In this document: one piece after another, positions 55,501 through 64,000 of the stretch
How the letters are laid out: every line of letters starts with the position of its first letter
How positions within the stretch are numbered: the stretch's first letter is position 1
Origin: Botryococcus braunii
Taxonomy: Eukaryota; Chlorophyta; Trebouxiophyceae
Direction of reading: 5' to 3'
Assembly (NCBI GenBank): GCA_002005505.1
Contig: MVGU01000945.1
Coordinates: 160,001 to 224,000 of the forward strand
DNA: 64,000 bases
Made by a program: the position numbers and the translations under genes
The notes under the pieces: model-generated
Seen by the model: the letters and a program-made list of their open reading frames with translations, nothing else
Told to the model about the DNA's origin: nothing
Databases searched by the model: none

Positions 55501-56774
55501 ACAGGGCTGCTAAACGGACTGCAACTTGGCTGAATCAATCCCTGCTCAAGAAGTTCAGCAACCTGTCTCTGTGCTTCTTGCAACTCAGGCAAAGCTAAAC
55601 GGTAACCAGGTCGGGATGGAGGAACATGCTCACTATACAATGGGATAGTGTGGAACAGATGTCTGTCAGGAGGTAGGCCTTCTAATTTCTCGGAAAAGAC
55701 ATCACTGAACTCAGCACGAAGATGTTGACAAATGGGGTGATTCAATCCACTTTTATCAGAAGGGACATCGGCCTTGTTTGTAGGCCCAAAAGCAGGTTCG
55801 AACTCTTTAACATCATGATCATAATCGCTATGCCCTTCGTTACGCGCTTCGTTGCCCTCTTGCCTATCAACATGTTCATGCCCTTGCTCATCCGAGCGTG
55901 TCTCGTTATCATGCCCTTCATTCTTGCTTACCATGCCCACAAACACTGGACAGCCTTGCTTCATACAGCGCGCCAAATGCCTCGCAGAGATGACAGGGGA
56001 CTTCTTTCTAGCGCTCTTAGCATTTGCAGAAATAGACTTAACAATCACGCCTCGCCCTCTGTTCCAAAATGTACACGTATCTTCCGCTACATCAATCTTG
56101 GCCTTATAGCGCTTAAGGAAATCCATGCCCAACAAGACATCACAGTCACCAGCCAATTTTGGTAGCACATAATAAGTATGCACACAAGGCAAAGACTTGA
56201 AAACTGTTCTCAACTTCACTTGATGCACCACTTTCGCAATGTCACCCGTGGCCACTTCCACTTCCAATTCATCCACTTGTTGCGGGGTTATGTTCACTTT
56301 CTTCAGAAATTCTGCCGAGATGAATGAGAGTTCTCCCCCGGTATCAACTGCACAATCAGCGGTTGCCCCTGCAACCATACCGCGCAAGACCATTTGCGCT
56401 TCGGGGTGTGCTTTTCTCACCATTGATATTCTGGGCCTCTTCTTGTCATACCACACTTCAAAAGACCACGGGGCCACAATTCTCTCTTCCCCATGCGCAC
56501 TTTTCAAAGCTACACTTTCGTTGCGCCTCCCCTCCATAATTCTCTCTTTACTTTTTAAAAGGGGAGCAACACTTACTGCCTTAGCCACTCGTTTAGGCAA
56601 AACAAAATAAGCGCCAATCTGACGGGCATTCTTCTTCAGGGCATTATACTCGGAGAGCACTTCATGGGCTTTTTCGGGCTTAAGCACGAACGCATACACA
56701 TGACCATCTTGCAGGTTCACTTGGGGTAGATCTTCACAAACAAGGATTTCAATTCCAGGCCCCATTCCAAACAA
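52578..56774 (-). CDS. Pol polyprotein of gypsy E (protease, RT, RNase H, integrase, chromodomain)
   Basis: About 1398 codons without a stop. Protease near residue 145 (CAVDTGGELSFISAEFLKKV), RT about 390-600 ([33 protein letters not shown]), RNase H about 660-790 (VVCDASKNGVGAVLEQNGRP), integrase about 930-1200 with the zinc site (CDACQRNKVDTSLP), SMDFITDLPKTVNGNDAILV, LTDRGTVFTSAFTKALF and YHPQTDGQTERVNRIVEDML. A chromodomain (EYLVKWKGYGPERNSWEP) precedes a basic tail (KKRRT). The frame overlaps Gag by about 58 bp in the -1 phase and has no ATG of its own at the overlap start, suggesting frameshifting, though I found no classical slippery heptamer. Confidence 0.92.
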   Translation of the reverse strand: MFGMGPGIEILVCEDLPQVNLQDGHVYAFVLKPEKAHEVLSEYNALKKNARQIGAYFVLPKRVAKAVSVAPLLKSKERIMEGRRNESVALKSAHGEERIVAPWSFEVWYDKKRPRISMVRKAHPEAQMVLRGMVAGATADCAVDTGGELSFISAEFLKKVNITPQQVDELEVEVATGDIAKVVHQVKLRTVFKSLPCVHTYYVLPKLAGDCDVLLGMDFLKRYKAKIDVAEDTCTFWNRGRGVIVKSISANAKSARKKSPVISARHLARCMKQGCPVFVGMVSKNEGHDNETRSDEQGHEHVDRQEGNEARNEGHSDYDHDVKEFEPAFGPTNKADVPSDKSGLNHPICQHLRAEFSDVFSEKLEGLPPDRHLFHTIPLYSEHVPPSRPGYRLALPELQEAQRQVAELLEQGLIQPSCSPFSSPVLFVKKKDDTLRMVIDYRALNRITVPDRYPLPRIDELLDKLQGAVCFTSLDLLSGYHQIRLQEEDVPKTAFRVPFGHYEFKVLPFGLTNAPATFQRMMNRVFHDFVAEGFVVVYLDDVLIFSKTEEEQKEHLQKVFERLREEKLFVKLKKCSFCQPELRYLGFIVGKHGIKIDPDKVAAVMKWVVPTTATEVRQFLGLCNFSRKFVQGYSQLAAPLNHLLRKGVPWLWTDACQKAFDGLKWAITNAPVLAIPDLSPDAPKFRVVCDASKNGVGAVLEQNGRPCAYMSRKFSDAERNYHVTEQELAAVCMALTDWRCYLLGKPFEVVTDHAANTFLPSQSVLSPRQARWSELLQMYSIEWKYEPGRTNVADPLSRNPAFVVSSLVHTPRGSVQHRVAMGGRGIGHRIRCAVLTRKGARSTGGGTAPPLGGVVPGAASDSGDACPDGFTMWCPEGEDWLHRIRTAYEKDHLLRDGRKRQRATLVAKDGYWFRGKAMYVPEMADGKDKELKEAILKENHEVPQAGHVGRTKMLEKIQRYFWWPKLREGVEDFLRVCDACQRNKVDTSLPAGLLQPLPIPSRRWESISMDFITDLPKTVNGNDAILVVVDRLSKYAHFIPTTDQLSAEGLADVFVDRVFKLHGMPKEVLTDRGTVFTSAFTKALFKILGTRSVFSTAYHPQTDGQTERVNRIVEDMLRHYVSPTQHDWDVHVPAAQFAYNNAYQESVRTTPFRLVYGEDPIEPFAVISGTTFPSAKRFAIKLHDDLALAKRNLIEAQDRQRTYANQGRRHVEYEVGQEVLLSTKNIRWKHPGTKKFLPRFIGPFKILARIGAVAYRLELPDEYTIHNVFHVSLLKPYHKGVNVAPSPPPDWIDGDWEYEVECILMHREKKAAHHAPKKEYLVKWKGYGPERNSWEPEAGLIEHAQEVVQEYWAGRALNEKVGTRKRTQGVAAAGNGTKKRSNAHASATTNTAPKKRRT

Positions 56775-58090
56775 ACATGAGCAGCCACAAGTTTTGAGAA
56801 AGATAAGTCTTCATACCAGCCAAAGCGCCCACGCCCACGAGATGATCCACGCCCACTCGGTGCATTGCCGCGACCAGAATTTGGGGGACCGGCGTGATGT
56901 GCTGGGGCTTGGGGTACCTGCGCAGATCCTTGCGAGAACCCGGGAGTCATAGGGCACTCGGACTGTTTGTGGCCAGGGAGGCCACACCCATAACAAGTGA
57001 GCGGCATGGACTGGGATGGAAAAGACCCATGATGAAAACCGGGGACATGGCGATGATGCGAGCGATCACCGCGATCAAAACCACGACCACGAGCACGAAA
57101 CCCACGAGCCTTAAACACACCGCGCGGACGACCAAACCCACGATCGAAACGACCAAACCCACGATAAGCATGGTGATTCGAAGGAAACATATCGGAACCG
57201 CGCGAACGAAACCCTTCAGCGACAGTATCATCGAGCCCATGAGCGATCTGGTAGAGCTCCATATACGAATCGAAAGCACGGCCAGTTTTGTGATTAATTC
57301 GACACTGAGAATGCAACGATGCACGCAACCCATTCAGAAAATTCGTAACCTTCTCATTCTCCGTGACCTCCCCACCAGGCATGGAATTCAGGTCGGCAAG
57401 AGCGGAGTTAAACGCCAAGGCATACTCCTGAACAGACTTCGAACCTTGACGAACCCTCTGCCAGTGGCGGCGGGCCTCCGTCACCCCTACATTCTTGTCA
57501 TAAAAATCAAACAGGAATTGCTGAAAATCTTCGAAAGTAGGGGAAGGATGGGTTACGACATACGAGGACCAGTGACCCTGAATGCTTGTAGAGAGAAATG
57601 AGACGCCAACGCGAAGCTTTTGCTGGTCATCGTTGATTCCCTGTGCCTCAACATAATTCTTAACAATAGCAACCCAGTGCCTAGTGTTATTTCCCGTGAA
57701 CACCGGCGGCTTGCCTAACGCATTAGACGGAAGCTTGTGCGACACCGCAGGATCACGAGCAACCTCCGTCATAAAAACCTTTCGCGCATAACTTGTAGCC
57801 CAGACAGGACGAAAAGCAGCAAGAGCACCTATCTTTAGAAATTTAACAGTAGCGACGTAAAACTGGGCAATCGAACTAATGATCAGATCCGTATGATCGC
57901 CGACATCGTAGTTATCGCGCGCCACCTCGACCTTACACTTCGCCATCAGTTCATCAAAATCCTTCTTACGAAACCTTGGGTAGTCACTATCAAGCGTGAG
58001 ATCCAGTGCATCAAGCTCGGCAACATCGCTGGCCGCCCCCAACTTCTCACAATACGACGTAACCAACGTAGTGAAAGTAGCTGCCGACAT
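56717..58090 (-). CDS. Gag of gypsy E
   Basis: 457 codons from the ATG at 58090 (MSAATFTTLVTSYCEKLGAA). A capsid-like region (VTEARRHWQRVRQGSKSVQE, YALAFNSALADLNSMPGGEV) is followed by an Arg/Gly/Phe-rich segment, a His-rich patch, the CCHC knuckle CYGCGLPGHKQSEC and a GRGRF-type tail. It assembles particles and binds RNA. The sequence differs from the Gag family shared by G, I and J. The frame is complete, and its 3' end overlaps Pol. Confidence 0.9.
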   Translation of the reverse strand: MSAATFTTLVTSYCEKLGAASDVAELDALDLTLDSDYPRFRKKDFDELMAKCKVEVARDNYDVGDHTDLIISSIAQFYVATVKFLKIGALAAFRPVWATSYARKVFMTEVARDPAVSHKLPSNALGKPPVFTGNNTRHWVAIVKNYVEAQGINDDQQKLRVGVSFLSTSIQGHWSSYVVTHPSPTFEDFQQFLFDFYDKNVGVTEARRHWQRVRQGSKSVQEYALAFNSALADLNSMPGGEVTENEKVTNFLNGLRASLHSQCRINHKTGRAFDSYMELYQIAHGLDDTVAEGFRSRGSDMFPSNHHAYRGFGRFDRGFGRPRGVFKARGFRARGRGFDRGDRSHHRHVPGFHHGSFPSQSMPLTCYGCGLPGHKQSECPMTPGFSQGSAQVPQAPAHHAGPPNSGRGNAPSGRGSSRGRGRFGWYEDLSFSKLVAAHVCLEWGLELKSLFVKIYPK

Positions 58091-58126
58091 TATACCCAAC
58101 AGGTAGAATAGCAAAACCTTGCTTTA

Positions 58127-58346
58127 CTTGCCGATACCACCTTATAGTGGCAAAGGAAGAGAGAGAGAGAGACGAGACACCAGTCAGGTTAGAGCATTCA
58201 GCGGAATCTGTTACAAGCCGGTCAGCACCGGGACTTCCTTCGACGCCAAGACGCGTGCCACTTTCCAGAGCCTTCATTTCAGGACCCGGCAGCTTCCTGC
58301 CCAAAATCCTACACATTTCAGGACCTGGCAGCTTCCTGCCGTTACA
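58127..58346 (-). repeat. 5' LTR and primer site of gypsy E
   Basis: LTR 58143-58346. Primer site TGGTATCGGCAAG on the minus strand at 58139-58127, three bases from the LTR. Confidence 0.9.
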
Positions 58347-58351
58347 ACTGT

Positions 58352-60732
58352 CGCGGGCTCAACGCTATGAGCAACGAACTGCGGCTCGAGATATCCTGCT
58401 GGCACAGGATAAGGGAGAGAGCTGTGAGCGAGAGGGGATGACTGAAGGTGACACAGAGTCACAGGGACCAGGGGAAGTGCAGGAATTGGGTCAGGACACC
58501 GAGAGACCTGCTTCACCTGTAAGAGATGAGAGGGGGGCAGTCTCTGATCAGACTGCAGATGGTCCAAGTGAGCTGAGCTGTATGGGTGGGACCTGTTCAG
58601 TGCCTGAGAGAAATGTTAGAGATGGGAACTCAATCTGTGATGCCCTAGAACAATGTGGTGCCAGCCACGCAAGTGTGGGCCATGCATGGGAGTGTGCTGC
58701 TGGGCCTGCGCCCCAGCGCTCATGTCTAGCAGGGAGCAGACAGAGAGAGAGAGAGGCATGGGCACAGCATCAAGACAGACCAAGAGCTCATGCAATGCAG
58801 AGTGGTTCAAATGCCTGTGAGAGTCCAGACGGGACTGCAAACCGTCAGCCATGTGAGAGTGTGTCTGTGGAGGTGAATCGGAAGCCTGGACAGTGTGAGA
58901 ATTCCCCCAATTACAAGAGCTTTCCGAGAGGTACCTGTGTTTGGGAGGATGATGTTAGAGTGTCTGACAGCAAGCTTGAGAGGGCAAGCTGTGAGTCTAA
59001 GAGAGAGAAAGAGCAGAGGGGGAGGTCTGGATCGTTGCCCACAGTCCCCACGTGTAGTGCAGCGACATTCAGCGAAAGAGTAATGGGTGACAGTGAGGGT
59101 GAGAGTAAGCAAGCTCAGGGGAAGCACACTGGGGTGAGATTTGGGAAGATTAGTGTGCCTTCCAGTCTAAAGGAGGCCAAGCAGTCCCCACAGTGGGAAT
59201 ATTGGAAGGCTGCTATGCAGGAAGAGCAAAATTCGTTAGATGCTCATGAGGTGATGGAGTTTGTTCCAAGACCTCGTGGCCACAAAGTAATCCCAGTTCA
59301 CTAGATTTTTACAGTGAAAATGGATGCTCATGGTAATGTGCTGAGGTTCAAGGCCAGGCTGGTGGCTCAAGGGTGTAGGCAAATTCCAGGAGTGGATGTA
59401 ATGGAGGTATTTGCTCCCACCAGCAGTTATGGGTCTAGGAGAGCTTTACTGTCAGTGGCTGCACAAGAGGGTCTTGAAATCCACCAGGTGGATGTCAAGA
59501 CTGCAATTTTAAATGGTGAGTTAGAGGAGGAGGTCTATGTCACACAACCTCCTGGGTTTGAAAATGGGGATGGTAACACAGTGTGTCGCTTGAAGAAGGC
59601 ACTGTATGGCCTGAAGCAAGCTCCAAGGGCATGGCATAAGACCCTTAATGAGAAGCTACATACCATGGGGTATGAGGTGTGCAAGAGTGATGCTGGTGTC
59701 TATGTGAAGTGTTCTGTGGATGGAGGAAAATCCTTTGTGCTGATTTATGTTGATGATCTATTGATAGTTTCCAAGGGCATGAGTGAGATTGAGAGAGTGA
59801 AAGGGTTGCTTAAGAAGGAGTTCACCATTCATGATCTAGGAGAGGTGAAAGATTTCTAGGGCTGCCAAGTGATGAGAGATAGAGAGAAAGGGTTGATTTC
59901 ATTGAGCTGCATCCCAAAGATTGATGCACTCGTTGAGAAATTTGGGCTGGATCTGGAGTCTGTGGGGCCTGACACCCCTATGACTAAGGATTTTGTGGCC
60001 ACACAGCAACCTGTGTCTAAGGACAACAGTGCCAGTATTGGAGCTGGGAGTCCCTTGCCACCAGGACACAGATATTGTGAACTGGTTGGGTCACTGTTGT
60101 ACATTGCCAACACAACTAGGCCTGATATTTCCCAGGCTGTGGGAGTGCTTTCCAGGTACAGGATTACTCCCACTACTGCTCACTGGAATGAGGCAGTCAG
60201 AGTGCTGAAATATCTGAGGGCTACCAGGGATCTTGTTTTAGTGCTTGGAGGGCAGGATACAGAGCTGGAGGGCTTTGTGGATGCAGATTATGGTGGTGAT
60301 CAGGATCATCGCTTTTCCACCACTGGTTACGTATTTCGTGTGTTTGGAGGAGCTGTAGTGTGGGGAAGCAAGAAGCAGTCTGCAGTTGCAACCTCCACTG
60401 TAGAGGCTGAGTTTATGGCGGCAAGTGCAGCTGTCAAAGAGGCCAATTGGATGAAGGAATTCCTGGAAGAAATTGGTATTTCTCCATGGATTGTGAAGAT
60501 TCACTGCGATAATCAGGGCTGCATTAATCATCTCAGAAATCCAGTGTTCTCTAAGCATACCAAGCACATTGCAATCAGCTTTCATTTTGCGCGGGAAGCT
60601 ATTGCATTGGGGCAAGTGGATGTGAAATACGTTCCTTCTGCTAGGAATGTGGCAGATATATTCACCAAACCTTTGACAAGGCAGGTATTTCAGGGCCATC
60701 GTGAGGCTCTAGGACTGGCCAAGTTTTTGTGA
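58352..60732 (+). pseudogene. Copia C linker end, RT and RNase H
   Basis: Resumes after E with RAQRYEQRTAARDILLAQDK, a variable linker, then RT (HKVIPVH, TAG at 59302-59304 in place of Trp, IFTVKMDAHGNVLRFKARLV). HQVDVKTAILNGELEEEVYV and LIYVDDLLIVSKG follow, then a second TAG at 59857-59859 in place of Leu within DFLGCQV. RNase H is complete (GFVDADYGGDQDHRFSTTGY, CDNQGCINHLRNPVFSKHTK, NVADIFTKPLTRQVF) and ends FL, TGA. The two stops are single-base changes, and the frame is otherwise preserved. Confidence 0.9.
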
Positions 60733-60750
60733 GGAAAAGTCAAGGGGAAG

Positions 60751-61478
60751 TGTTATAATAGCGAAAGAACAATTAGTGACTTTTCCTCAGAAGAGTAATA
60801 GTGGTCAGGCTTCTCTAAAGCAATCACTGTGAACAATCTCAGAGGTTGAGTAGTGGATGGCAGAACTCTAGAGTTCTGCCGTAATTGATCTAGACTGATT
60901 CCACTTAGGAGAAAGAGAGTAATGCAATTTGACACGTTTTTGCTAGAAAGGATATAAGCAGCCGGCATGAAGGGCTCGGCACTTGTTTGGGACTGAAAGA
61001 GCACTCCGGGTGCTTATCTCTGATCAGTTGCCTCAAGTGACAACACATAGTCAGGCTCTGCTTGCTCTCCTACACACAGCAAGAGACCCGACCGAGCTTA
61101 ACACCCTTCGTGCCGGGACTTACAGGTAAAGTGCTGCATCTTAGTGTGACTTGTATGAACAATTGATTAGGAAGAGGTCTAGATAAGAGTATTAGAATGT
61201 TGCTAATGCTTGGCTCATCGAACAATGGTAATGTGGACTATCTGTCGATGCGTAGAAGAGGTAGTTTGAATTCCTTGGCGTTGAGAGAGAGCAAGAAGCA
61301 ATGTAAGGACTTGTTTGGGACTGAAAGAGCACTCCGGGTGCTTATCTCTGATCAGTTGCCTCAAGTGACAACACATAGTCGGGCTCTGCTTGCTCTCCTA
61401 CACACAGCAAGAGACCCGACCGAGCTTAACACCCTTCGTGCCGGGACTTACAGGGAACATTACGCCCAGAATTGTACA
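60751..61478 (+). repeat. 3' LTR of copia C
   Basis: 728 bp with two differences from the 5' LTR. One is in leader copy one (CATAGTCAGG against CATAGTCGGG), so here the two copies differ by one base. TGTAA at 61302-61306, 2 nt before copy two at 61309. Preceded by CAAGGGGAAG. Confidence 0.92.
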
Positions 61479-61483
61479 GCAAC

Positions 61484-63126
61484 CAATCTGGCAACTATGA
61501 GAAGATCATCAACATAAACAAGAATAAAGGACAGGTTGCCATCAGGGGCCCTCCTGATGTATACACCCGCATCACTCTTGCACACACTATACCCCATCAC
61601 GCTCAACTTGTCGGTCAAGGTCTTGTGCCAAGCCCGTGGGGCTTGTTTTAGACCGTATAGTGCCTTCCTGAGCTTGCACACAACCCTCGTGTTGCCATTC
61701 TCAAATCCTGGTGGTTGGGTCACATAGACCTCTTCCTCCAACTCTCCATTGAGAAAAGCCGTCTTGATATCCACTTGGTGGATCTCAAGATTCTGTGTGG
61801 CAGCCACTGCCAGCACAGCCCTCCTTGCCCCATAGCTGCTGGTGGGTGCAAATACCTCCCCAACATCTATCCTAGGGATCTGTCTGCACCCTTGGGCAAC
61901 TAACCTCGCTTTAAAGCGAGTAACATTCCCATGTGCATCAATTTTAGTGGAGAATATCCAATGGACAGGAATAACTTTTTGTCCATGTGGTCTGTCCACA
62001 TACTCTAGAACCTCATGGGTATCAAGGGAATCCATCTCTTCCCTCATTGCTTGTTGCCAAAAATCCCACTGAGGGGAGCATTGGGCTTCCCTCAGGTTAG
62101 ATGGCACGTGAACCTTTCCCAGCTTGACATAAGGTACATTTTGTACCTTATGCTGAGACTCTGCAGTACTGTCAGCACTCCTGGGACTGTTGTCTTTTAT
62201 ATTCCTCTGATCCTGGTTCCCAGAATAAGGTACATTTTGTACCTTATGTTGAGATCCTGCAGTACAGCCAGAACTGCCAGAGCCCTCCCCAACTCTCTCT
62301 CTTGAACTGCCAGACTCATGCGCTCCACCATTACAATCTCTCACCTTTCTCAATGCAGGTGGAAGCAGCAGCTCTCTCTCTCTCCTGGACTCACACCTAG
62401 GTACACTACTCTGACTTTCCTGAGCTGCGCCTATTGTGTCAGGCTGCACCCCATAAGCATGACTGGTTCCCAGCTCAACTTGGCTACGTGCTTCCCCTGC
62501 TACTGGCACTTCTAGCCCACTACTCTTCTCGCTAACATCTTCTCCAAGCATAGCCTCCCCTGTCTCAACCTGCCTCTGCAAATCAGGGAGACCTACCGAG
62601 GGTGGCTCACTCACAAGTACCTGGCCTGAGCCAGGGTCATGCATGGGGACCCCTACTGAGTCCCTCCTAGCCTGGCGCTGTTCATAACGCTGATCCCTTG
62701 TGAGGGTGGTTCCTGGGGGAAGTCTATGTTGAGACTTCCCCTGGAACCTGACCCCCTCCTGCATCTTCTGCAGTTTGTCCAGCTGCGAGTGCGCTTCAGC
62801 ACCCCCCCGAGCTAAATTTTGAAGATGGCCCAGCACTGACCATGACTGCTGTGAGGTCTCTGAAGTGGCAGGGGAACCATCCTAGCTGCTGGGGGCTCCA
62901 GCCACAGGTCCGACTGAGCTCCTCAGCCTGCTGTGATCCTCTGGAGAGCTGTCAGTGGTAGCAGGAGATCCAGTGGGCTTGCACTCCACCACTGGGTCAT
63001 CCTCTGCTTCCCAAAAATTCACGGGAATGGCTGTTGGTGAGCTGGGGACATTGGAATTGCCTCCCCTGCCCTGCAAGGACGCTCCTGAGAGCCATTGAGA
63101 GGATCGAGGTTGCACCTTAGACATAC
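61484..63126 (-). pseudogene. Copia B integrase-RT linker and RT first half
   Basis: From the D insertion at 63126: MSKVQPRSSQWLSGASLQGR, the Ser/Gln-rich linker with a TAG at about 62882-62884 (Gln in A), the two SQHKVQNVPY repeats, then RT VIPVHWIFSTKIDAHGNV, GCRQIPRIDVGEVFAPTSSY, KALYGLKQAPRAWHKTLTDK and YVDDLLIVARLVA at the C insertion. It lacks the Tyr-to-stop change of A. Upstream parts are beyond element D. Confidence 0.9.
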
Positions 63127-63818
63127 TGTTAGGTTATGGGCTCGGCGTATTCCTGTGCAGTGGCGGCACGGAGGGTGTGAGTCAAAGTTCGCTCTACTGT
63201 GTGACGAAGAGTAGAGTCTAGAACATGAACAATCAAGGACTGATTGGGCAACTTTAAGGAAACACCCGGAGTGCTTGTGAAGTCCCAAACAAGTGTATTA
63301 CAATTGCTCACTTGCTCTCTCTTAACAACGGAATTCAAACTATCCTAACTGGTACGTACTCAGAAAGGATCAATCTCATTGTCCGATGATAAGATACCCA
63401 AGCACATACACATAACACGAAATATTAAGGTCAACAAAGCCTCAAATCTCCCAATCTATTCACCATCACGTTACCTGTGCAGTGGCGGCACGGAGGGTGT
63501 GAGTCAAAGTTCGCTCTACTGTGTGACGAAGAGTAGAGTCTAGAACATGAACAATCAAGGACTGATTGGGCAACTTTAAGGAAACACCCGGAGTGCTTGT
63601 GAAGTCCCAAACAAGTGCCTTGCCTCTCCGTGCTAGCACCACTACCTTCTTGCACTAAACGTGTCTGTAACTTGCGTTATCTTTATCTTCATTCAAATTG
63701 TTCCTAACCGCTAAGTCTTTGTAGTTTCGCCCATATTAGTCATTTATTATTGTCACTGACGGAATAGCCACTATTACTCCACTGACTGAAAGGCATAAAT
63801 AACTCATCCAATATAACA
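63127..63818 (-). repeat. 3' LTR of copia D with duplicated leader block and intron signals
   Basis: 692 bp. On the minus strand, leader copy one is 63617-63475 and copy two 63295-63153, 143 bp each. Copy one ends GCACAG|GTAACG and copy two GCACAG|GAATAC, giving a GT-AG intron 63474-63153 of 322 bp. TGTAA at 63302-63298 lies 2 nt before copy two. The LTR ends GAGCCCATAACCTAACA, again with the CCCATAACC sequence that can pair with a GGTTATGGG primer site. Polypurine GGCAAGGGGAAG adjoins. Confidence 0.87.
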
Positions 63819-63836
63819 CTTCCCCTTGCCTTTTCC

Positions 63837-64000
63837 TCACCAGAACTTGGCAAGACCCAGTGAGTTTCTATGACCCTGAAACACTAATCTTACTAGAGGT
63901 TTAGTGAAGATGTCAGCCACATTTCTGGCAGACTGAATGTATTTGAAGTCAACCTGCCCCTTTGCAATAGCTTCACGTGCAAAGTGACAGCTGATTGCAA
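63837..64000 (-). CDS. End of copia D RNase H (partial)
   Basis: Reads AISCHFAREAIAKGQVDFKY, NVADIFTKPLVRLVFQGHRN and SLGLAKFW before TGA. This is the conserved copia RNase H terminus, closest in this window to element C. It continues beyond the right edge, and no lesion is seen. Confidence 0.87.
   Translation of the reverse strand, partial: AISCHFAREAIAKGQVDFKYIQSARNVADIFTKPLVRLVFQGHRNSLGLAKFW

Larger units (their letters stand above)
51950..58346 (-). mobile_element. Ty3/gypsy chromovirus-like element E, apparently intact
   Basis: LTRs at 51950-52151 (202 bp) and 58143-58346 (204 bp) differ only by a GA repeat; duplication ACTGT (51945-51949, 58347-58351). Both Gag and Pol are open from end to end, with all catalytic motifs. 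On the minus strand the LTR starts TGTAACGGC and ends CACTATA. It is the best candidate in the window for a recently active autonomous gypsy element. It sits in the linker of copia C. Confidence 0.93.
47752..61478 (+). mobile_element. Ty1/copia element C, young, split by gypsy E
   Basis: LTRs at 47752-48479 and 60751-61478, 728 bp each with about two differences; duplication GCAAC. Without E it is about 7.3 kb. The order is LTR, primer site, a small upstream ORF, Gag, protease, integrase, RT, RNase H, polypurine tract CAAGGGGAAG. Apart from E, Pol carries two nonsense codons. It inserted into the RT of copia B. Confidence 0.95.
46411..63126 (-). mobile_element. Ty1/copia element B, close relative of A, split by C and D
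   Basis: Minus-strand pieces 46411-47751 and 61484-63126 join across copia C (GCAAC at 47747-47751 and 61479-61483) into a continuous RT frame. The 5' part lies beyond copia D. Protein sequence is nearly identical to A over the shared region. Its 3' LTR, however, is 370 bp instead of about 703 because the second leader copy and spacer are missing. Confidence 0.92.
63127..64000 (-). mobile_element. Ty1/copia element D, 3' end only
   Basis: 3' LTR plus the end of RNase H; the rest lies to the right of the window. The left flank CATAC (63122-63126) is the expected duplication. It inserted into the linker of copia B. Confidence 0.88.

Noticed and set aside
56717..56774. Canonical slippery heptamer in the E Gag-Pol overlap
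   Set aside because: Read in the Gag frame, no X XXY YYZ heptamer of the known type was found; the -1 phase alone is reported.

Overview
The window is eukaryotic, non-genic, retrotransposon-dominated DNA. About 58 of 64 kb belongs to at least 12 LTR-retrotransposon insertions, Ty1/copia and Ty3/gypsy (the gypsy copies with recognisable 3' ends carry a chromodomain), nested up to three deep. The rest (about 40.3-46.4 kb) is host DNA rich in (AC)n, (CT)n and (TG)n tracts. A green alga is the best guess: the copia LTRs carry TGTAA at a fixed place (the poly(A) signal known from chlorophytes such as Chlamydomonas and Volvox), and the copia primer sites match the anticodon region of a plant-type initiator tRNA-Met as I remember it. 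Species cannot be fixed from this sequence.

Layout, with letter names given here. Block 1 (1-40308) is one old gypsy element, G, on the minus strand and running off the left edge. Three elements split it: copia A (+, 1934-9005), gypsy H (+, 9612-22175; itself split by gypsy I, -, 12764-18570), and copia F (-, 23034-38117; itself split by gypsy J, -, 24925-30806, and carrying two oppositely oriented solo LTRs, K1 and K2, in its 5' LTR). Block 2 (40309-46410) is host DNA: microsatellites, tandem repeats and a few possible exons. Block 3 (46411-64000) is copia B (-), split by copia C (+, 47752-61478; itself split by gypsy E, -, 51950-58346) and by copia D (-, 63127 to beyond the right edge). Every fully visible insertion has a 5-bp target-site duplication, so the order of events can be read: G before A, H and F; H before I; F before J, K1 and K2; B before C and D; C before E. 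LTR divergence agrees: I and J have LTR pairs that read as identical, E differs only in a GA run, C by about 2 positions, A by about 6, F by about 18 in 1.5 kb, H by about 6-7 in 300 bp.

The main discovery candidate is the structure of the copia LTRs. In A, C, D and F the segment that should start the RNA is present twice in each LTR. The first copy ends in CAG|GT, and the second ends in CAG| followed by a short last exon of 25-65 nt. In F the first copy is broken by three GT-AG introns that are exactly missing from the second, so the second copy is a reverse-transcribed spliced copy of the first. TGTAA lies 2-3 nt before the second copy in all four families. Together these suggest a cycle in which the 5' leader is spliced, the RNA ends just inside the second copy, and strong-stop cDNA of the spliced leader rebuilds the second copy each round. 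An intron and a poly(A) signal can then persist in an LTR despite passage through spliced RNA. B, a relative of A, has lost the intron and the second copy exactly.
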